A stretch of 64,000 bases of DNA from Citrifermentans bremense R1 (GTDB lineage Bacteria > Desulfobacterota > Desulfuromonadia > Geobacterales > Geobacteraceae): the NCBI RefSeq assembly GCF_000426865.1, contig NZ_AUGE01000010.1:62001-126000 (forward strand). The letters are read 5' to 3'. The notes beneath the pieces were generated by a model. It worked only from the letters and a program-made list of their open reading frames with translations, was not told the DNA's origin and did not search any database. The translations under genes were made by a program, and so were the position numbers. Positions 60,490 through 64,000 of this stretch are shown one piece after another (positions within the stretch are counted from its first letter, which is position 1; each line of letters starts with the position of its first letter).

Positions 60490-60579
60490 AGATAAAGATA
60501 GAGATTAAGAAGAGCGCGAAGCTTTTATTCGCGGTTTTCCTTCTTTTCCAACTCTTTATCTGTATCTTTATCTGTATCT
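60484..60579. repeat. Long AT-rich inverted repeat with nested terminator-like hairpin
   Basis: Between hisA and hisF, 60484-60514 (AGATAAAGATAAAGATAGAG and on) pairs almost fully with 60552-60579 (CTCTTTATCTGTATCTTTAT and on). Inside, CGCGAA (60515-60520) pairs with TTCGCG (60528-60533) and is followed by GTTTTCCTTCTTTT, which resembles a weak Rho-independent terminator. It could limit hisF expression or be a degenerate transposed element. Confidence 0.6.
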
Positions 60580-60589
60580 GGGGTTTCAT

Positions 60590-61348
60590 ATGCTGACCAA
60601 AAGAATCATCCCCTGCCTCGACGTGAAGGGGGGGCGGGTAGTTAAAGGAGTCCAGTTCCTCGGACTGCGTGACGCCGGTGACCCGGTGGAGATCGCCGAG
60701 CTCTACGACCAGCAGGGCGCGGACGAACTGACCTTCCTCGACATCACCGCGTCCTCCGACGACCGCGACATCATCATCGACGTGGTGCGCCGCACCGCCG
60801 AGCGCGTCTTCATGCCCCTGACGGTGGGCGGCGGGGTGCGGGTGGTCGAGGATATCAGACGCCTTCTGAACGCCGGCGCGGATAAGGTTTCCATCAACAC
60901 GGCCGCCGTGCATCGCCCGGAGTTCGTGAGCGAGGCCGCCGAGAAGTTCGGCTCTCAATGCACCGTGGTCGCCATCGACGCACGCAGCAGGGCCGGCGGC
61001 GGCTGGGAGGTCTACACCCACGGCGGCAGGAATCCGACCGGTATCGACGCGGTGGAGTGGGCCCAGCGGATGGAGAGCATGGGTGCGGGGGAGATCCTTC
61101 TCACCTCCATGGATCGTGACGGCACCAAGGACGGCTACGACCTGCCGCTCACCCGCGCGGTGGTCGACGCGGTGAGCATCCCGGTCATCGCCTCCGGCGG
61201 AGTCGGCGGTCTGTCCCATCTCTACGACGGCTTCACCCAGGCCGGCGCCAGCGCCTGTCTTGCCGCCTCCATTTTCCACTACCGCGAGTACACCATCGAA
61301 GAGGCGAAGAGCTACCTCCGCGAACGGGGCGTGCCGGTACGACTATAG
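60590..61348 (+). CDS. hisF: Imidazole glycerol phosphate synthase cyclase subunit
   Basis: A 252-aa TIM barrel that cyclises the ribotide with ammonia from His[24 protein letters not shown] holds the first catalytic Asp (D11), [16 protein letters not shown] and [13 protein letters not shown] a phosphate site, and [21 protein letters not shown] the second Asp. [16 protein letters not shown] is the second phosphate loop. Length normal. It works as a complex with HisH encoded two genes upstream. Confidence 0.97.
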
Positions 61349-61375
61349 ATCTTTCCAGCAACAGGGAGCAATGCC

Positions 61376-61705
61376 ATGGAAAAGCCCAAGGACGACATCA
61401 TAGCCGCGGTTTACCGCGTGATCCAGGAACGCAAGGCCAACCCCGACGAATCCTCCTACACCGCGAGCCTCATGGCCAAAGGGGTGGACAAGATCCTGAA
61501 GAAGGTGGGCGAGGAGGCGACGGAGGTCGTCATCGCCGGTAAAGGGGGGAAGCGCGAGGAGATCATCTACGAGACGGCCGACCTCATCTTCCACAACCTC
61601 GTGCTCCTCGGTTTCTACGATATCGACCCCGAAGAGGTCTATGCCGAACTAAGGCGCCGCTTCGGTATTTCGGGCATCGAAGAGAAGGAATCCAGGGTAG
61701 GTTAG
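61376..61705 (+). CDS. hisE: Phosphoribosyl-ATP diphosphatase
   Basis: A 109-aa helical MazG-like protein that hydrolyses PR-ATP to PR-AMP. ASLMAKGVDKILKKVGEEATEVVIAGKG carries the EEATE metal-binding motif, and RREEII-like / ETADLIFHNLVLL the ExxD part. It is a stand-alone HisE; the HisI cyclohydrolase that follows it in the pathway is not in this window. It ends the histidine genes; a sigma-70-like promoter for rpsU starts within 30 nt. Confidence 0.95.
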   Translation: MEKPKDDIIAAVYRVIQERKANPDESSYTASLMAKGVDKILKKVGEEATEVVIAGKGGKREEIIYETADLIFHNLVLLGFYDIDPEEVYAELRRRFGISGIEEKESRVG

Positions 61706-61731
61706 CGAATTCTGAAAAACTTAGAAAATTC

Positions 61732-61759
61732 TTGACAAAAACTGGACGAGTGCTATATT
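61732..61759 (+). promoter_or_regulatory. Sigma-70 type promoter of rpsU
   Basis: TTGACA (61732-61737), a 16-nt spacer and TATATT (61754-61759) give a good match. Start expected near 61766, giving a ~70-nt leader to rpsU. Confidence 0.65.
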
Positions 61760-61836
61760 GCTGATTCCTTGAATAGTGTCTGCCGGCCCGTACCCACTAA
61801 GTTAGTAAATCCAGAAGAGAAGGGGGGGGAATATGA

Positions 61837-62034
61837 ATGCCGGGAGTAAAGGTAAAAGAAGCTGAACCGTTTGAGCTGGCGCTCAAGAAGTTCAAGAAGC
61901 AGTGCGAGAAAGCTGGGATCCTTTCAGAGGTTCGCAAAAGAGAGCACTACGAGAAGCCGAGCATCAAGAAGAAGAAAAAGGCCATTGCAGCGCGCAAGCG
62001 TGCTCTGAAAAAACAGCGGAAGATGGTTGACTAG
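61837..62034 (+). CDS. rpsU: 30S ribosomal protein S21
   Basis: A 65-aa very basic protein. [31 protein letters not shown] is the S21 helix region, and the Lys/Arg-rich tail ([19 protein letters not shown]) is typical. The ATG at 61837 follows a gagaagggggg stretch; an overlapping ATG at 61833 is out of frame. It starts the rpsU-yqeY-cvpA-dnaG group, a variant of the macromolecular synthesis operon. Confidence 0.96.
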   Translation: MPGVKVKEAEPFELALKKFKKQCEKAGILSEVRKREHYEKPSIKKKKKAIAARKRALKKQRKMVD

Positions 62035-62042
62035 AGGGATTC

Positions 62043-62486
62043 ATGCAACTGCAGGAGAGATTAAACGCGGATCTTAAGGAAGCGATGAAAAGTCGCGATG
62101 CATTGCGCCTTTCCACCGTCCGCATGCTGCTCTCCTCGGTGAAGAACCGCGCCATCGAACTCAGACGCGATCTGAGCGATGCGGAAGTCACCGAAACCAT
62201 AGTTACCCTCTGCAAGCAGCGCAGGGAATCCATACGGCTCTTTAAGGAAGCAGGCAGACAGGAGCTAGTGGATAAAGAGGAGGCGGAGCTTACGCTCCTG
62301 ACCGGTTACCTCCCCCAGCAGCTGACACGGGAAGAGCTGGTATCCCTTGTGGAGAAAGTCATAGCGGAAACCTCCGCCACGAGCGGAAAGGACATGGGCA
62401 GGGTGATGAAAGCCCTGCAACCCCTGGTTTCCGGCCGCGCAGACGGTAAATTGGTGAGCGAAGTTGTAAAGGAAAAACTCGCATGA
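62043..62486 (+). CDS. GatB/YqeY domain protein
   Basis: A 147-aa all-helical protein of the YqeY family, related to the C-terminal tRNA-binding part of GatB. LQERLNADLKEAMKSRDALRLSTVRMLLSSVKNR is the N-terminal signature and LTLLTGYLPQQLTREEL the middle. It could bind tRNA or support amidotransferase function, but no activity is established. It starts 8 nt after rpsU, the common order in many bacteria. Confidence 0.92.
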   Translation: MQLQERLNADLKEAMKSRDALRLSTVRMLLSSVKNRAIELRRDLSDAEVTETIVTLCKQRRESIRLFKEAGRQELVDKEEAELTLLTGYLPQQLTREELVSLVEKVIAETSATSGKDMGRVMKALQPLVSGRADGKLVSEVVKEKLA

Positions 62487-62492
62487 CTGTTG

Positions 62493-62514
62493 CCCCCGGG
62501 AGAGATCCCGGGGG
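62493..62514. terminator. Hairpin after yqeY
   Basis: CCCCCGGGA (62493-62501) and TCCCGGGGG (62506-62514) form a perfect 9-bp stem with a GAGA tetraloop. No T-run follows within 10 nt, so it may slow rather than stop transcription. Confidence 0.5.
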
Positions 62515-62601
62515 GGATTGCGGGCTTTACGGTGTCATGAGTAGGGGCGAATCTACCGATTCCCCCTTCTTTTGCTTTTTGGCTGCTGACCAGGTGCGTG
62601 C

Positions 62602-63090
62602 ATGATCCTTCTCGACATCCTTATCTGGGTGGTATTGCTCTTCTTTGTGGCAAAAGGGTTCTCGAAGGGGCTGGTGCGGGAGGCTTGCTCCCTGCTGGGC
62701 CTTGTCACGGGCGGCTGGGCCGCTTTCAGATATTATTCATTTCTCAGCCTCGGGCTCAGGCAGTTCATAAACCTTCCCCCGCAGGTGGCGCAGCCGCTGT
62801 CGTTTCTCCTTATCTTCCTGTTGTTGAGCGTCCTCTTCTATTTCCTCGGTCATCTGCTCACCGTCATCTTCAAGGTCATGCTCCTGGGAGGGATCAACCG
62901 GATCGGCGGCATCGTATTCGGCTTTCTGCAGGGAGGGTTCGTCCTTTGCGTCGTCCTTTACCTCGCGACCACAAAACCCATGCCAGACAAGTTCAAGGGA
63001 TGGGTCTCCCGATCCAAGACCGCAAACGCTTTCGCCTCGACCGGGGGCAGCATCGCCGCCGGATGGGAAGGGGCAGTACGCAGGAAATAA
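62602..63090 (+). CDS. cvpA: CvpA family membrane protein
   Basis: A 162-aa protein with four hydrophobic helices: ~1-20 (ILLDILIWVVLLFFVAKGF), ~30-50, ~60-85 (SFLLIFLLLSVLFYFLGHLL) and ~95-122. RGGINRIGG-like and FSKGLVREACSLLGL are recognisable in CvpA/colicin V production proteins. The family supports envelope stability; the precise role is not defined. It lies 116 nt after yqeY and 12 nt before dnaG. Confidence 0.85.
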   Translation: MILLDILIWVVLLFFVAKGFSKGLVREACSLLGLVTGGWAAFRYYSFLSLGLRQFINLPPQVAQPLSFLLIFLLLSVLFYFLGHLLTVIFKVMLLGGINRIGGIVFGFLQGGFVLCVVLYLATTKPMPDKFKGWVSRSKTANAFASTGGSIAAGWEGAVRRK

Positions 63091-63102
63091 GGAATTACAG
63101 CA

Positions 63103-64000
63103 GTGTCGATGATTCCGGATGAAAAGGTCAGGGAGGTGCGCGAGCGGGCTCCCATTCTCCAGGTCATCTCCGATTACATGAGCCTCAGGAAATCGGGGGC
63201 GAACTACCAGGGCATCTGCCCTTTCCACGGCGAGAAGACCCCCAGTTTCAACGTGAATCCCGCACGCGGGATCTTTCACTGCTTCGGCTGCGGTGCAGGC
63301 GGCAACTCCTTCGATTTCGTGATGCGCATGGAGGGGCTGAGTTTCCCCCAGGCGGTGAAGTTCCTCGCCAAGAAGGTCGGCGTAGAGATCCCCGAGCGCC
63401 CCCTTTCGCGCGACGAGAAGCGCAAGATGGACGAGCAGGAGCAGGCCTTTCACATCAACGACATGGCCTGCGAGTACTACCGTCGGGTACTGGAGTCGGA
63501 CGAGGCGGGTGCTGCCGGGAGAGCATACCTGCAGCAGCGCGGCGTGGACCAGGAAACCGCGGCCACCTACCGCATGGGCTTTGCTCCGGCGGGATGGGAC
63601 AACCTGGCAAAATTCTTCCAGAGAAAAGGGGTGCCGCTGGAGCAGGCCGAGAAGCTGGGACTTTTGAGGAAAAGGGAGGGAAGGGACGGCTATTACGATA
63701 CCTTCCGCAACCGGCTTCTCTTCACCATCTCGGACCTCCACGGCCGCGCCATTGGTTTCGGCGGGCGGGTCATGGACGATTCGCTCCCCAAATACATCAA
63801 CTCCCCGGAGTCGGTGGTGTACCACAAGAGCGAGGTCCTCTTCGGAGTCGATCTCGCCAAGAAAGGGATGCGCGAGCAGGGCAGCGCCATCGTCGTCGAA
63901 GGGTACTTCGACCATCTTGCCCTTTACCGGGCCGGTTACACCAACGTGGTCGCCACCTGCGGCACGGCGCTGACGCCGCCGCACGTGAAGCTTCTCAGGC
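63103..64000 (+). CDS. dnaG: DNA primase, 3' truncated by window end
   Basis: The first 299 codons of DNA primase, which makes RNA primers for replication. The N-terminal CHC2 zinc finger is clear: ICPFHGEKTPSFNVNPARGIFHCFGCGAGG (C-x2-H ... C-x2-C). The following PQAVKFLAKKVGVEIPERP and YRMGFAPAGWDNL are typical, and the TOPRIM domain begins near the end (VVEGYFDHLALYRAGYTNVVATCGTALT, with the EGYFD motif). I chose GTG at 63103 because aagga lies ~10 nt upstream; ATG two codons later at 63109 is possible. The C-terminal part is outside the window. Confidence 0.95.
   Translation, partial: MSMIPDEKVREVRERAPILQVISDYMSLRKSGANYQGICPFHGEKTPSFNVNPARGIFHCFGCGAGGNSFDFVMRMEGLSFPQAVKFLAKKVGVEIPERPLSRDEKRKMDEQEQAFHINDMACEYYRRVLESDEAGAAGRAYLQQRGVDQETAATYRMGFAPAGWDNLAKFFQRKGVPLEQAEKLGLLRKREGRDGYYDTFRNRLLFTISDLHGRAIGFGGRVMDDSLPKYINSPESVVYHKSEVLFGVDLAKKGMREQGSAIVVEGYFDHLALYRAGYTNVVATCGTALTPPHVKLLR

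Noticed and set aside
62737-63984. Minus-strand open frame across cvpA and dnaG
   Set aside because: Antisense to the clear zinc-finger and TOPRIM coding of dnaG.

Overview
The window looks like a chromosomal segment of a Geobacter/Citrifermentans-type bacterium (Desulfuromonadota). It is GC-rich. The right third carries the order rho-rpmE-thyX-DUF1385-prfA-prmC-murA-hisG-hisD-hisB-hisH-hisA-hisF-hisE-rpsU-yqeY-cvpA-dnaG, which I associate from memory with Geobacter. No rRNA, tRNA, CRISPR array, insertion sequence or prophage was seen.

Left end (1-3.8 kb, + strand): the 3' part of a TPR protein with a glycosyltransferase domain of the type seen in soluble flagellin glycosyltransferases, then a flagellin cassette. 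The cassette is a short flagellin of 272 aa behind a sigma-28-like promoter and a structured leader, an unknown 247-aa protein, flbT and flaF. A short flagellin with FlbT and FlaF is the alphaproteobacterial type of flagellin control module.

3.9-37.7 kb (- strand): 27 genes in one direction, with overlaps or gaps of at most 58 nt, apparently one 34-kb transcription unit. A near-consensus sigma-54 site lies at 38137-38152 upstream of the first gene. The genes encode sugar biosynthesis (NeuA, NeuB and NeuC-type nonulosonate enzymes, a DegT aminotransferase, an SDR, a split transketolase, two C-methyltransferase homologues, two cupins), four radical SAM enzymes including one B12-binding type, several O- or N-methyltransferase-like proteins, and many glycosyltransferases (GT2, GT4, GT9, TIGR04372, an MptE/Maf-like protein, two SPINDLY/OGT-like). 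Two are very large multidomain fusions of 1522 and 1106 aa. The locus is best read as a flagellin glycosylation island building an elaborate, probably branched and methylated glycan.

38.2-46.5 kb (- strand): single genes with their own flagellar-type promoters. These are a double GT2 protein (sigma-54 site), a TPR/Ig-like protein (consensus sigma-28 boxes), a TPR protein with a degenerate GT2 domain (sigma-54 site) and a GT61-like glycosyltransferase (weaker sigma-54 site), followed by an EamA transporter. This promoter set ties the island to the flagellar regulon.

46.6-64 kb: housekeeping genes, nearly all on + strand. There is a cytidylate-kinase-like protein, a metallophosphoesterase, a GGQ release-factor-like protein, rho, rpmE, thyX, DUF1385, prfA, prmC, murA, a histidine operon (without hisC, hisI or hisZ here), rpsU, yqeY, cvpA and the 5' part of dnaG. 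Small repeats (a 9-bp tandem repeat, two inverted copies of a REP-like palindrome, an AT-rich hairpin) sit in gaps between these genes.

All functional calls come from reading motifs by eye. No database search was run.
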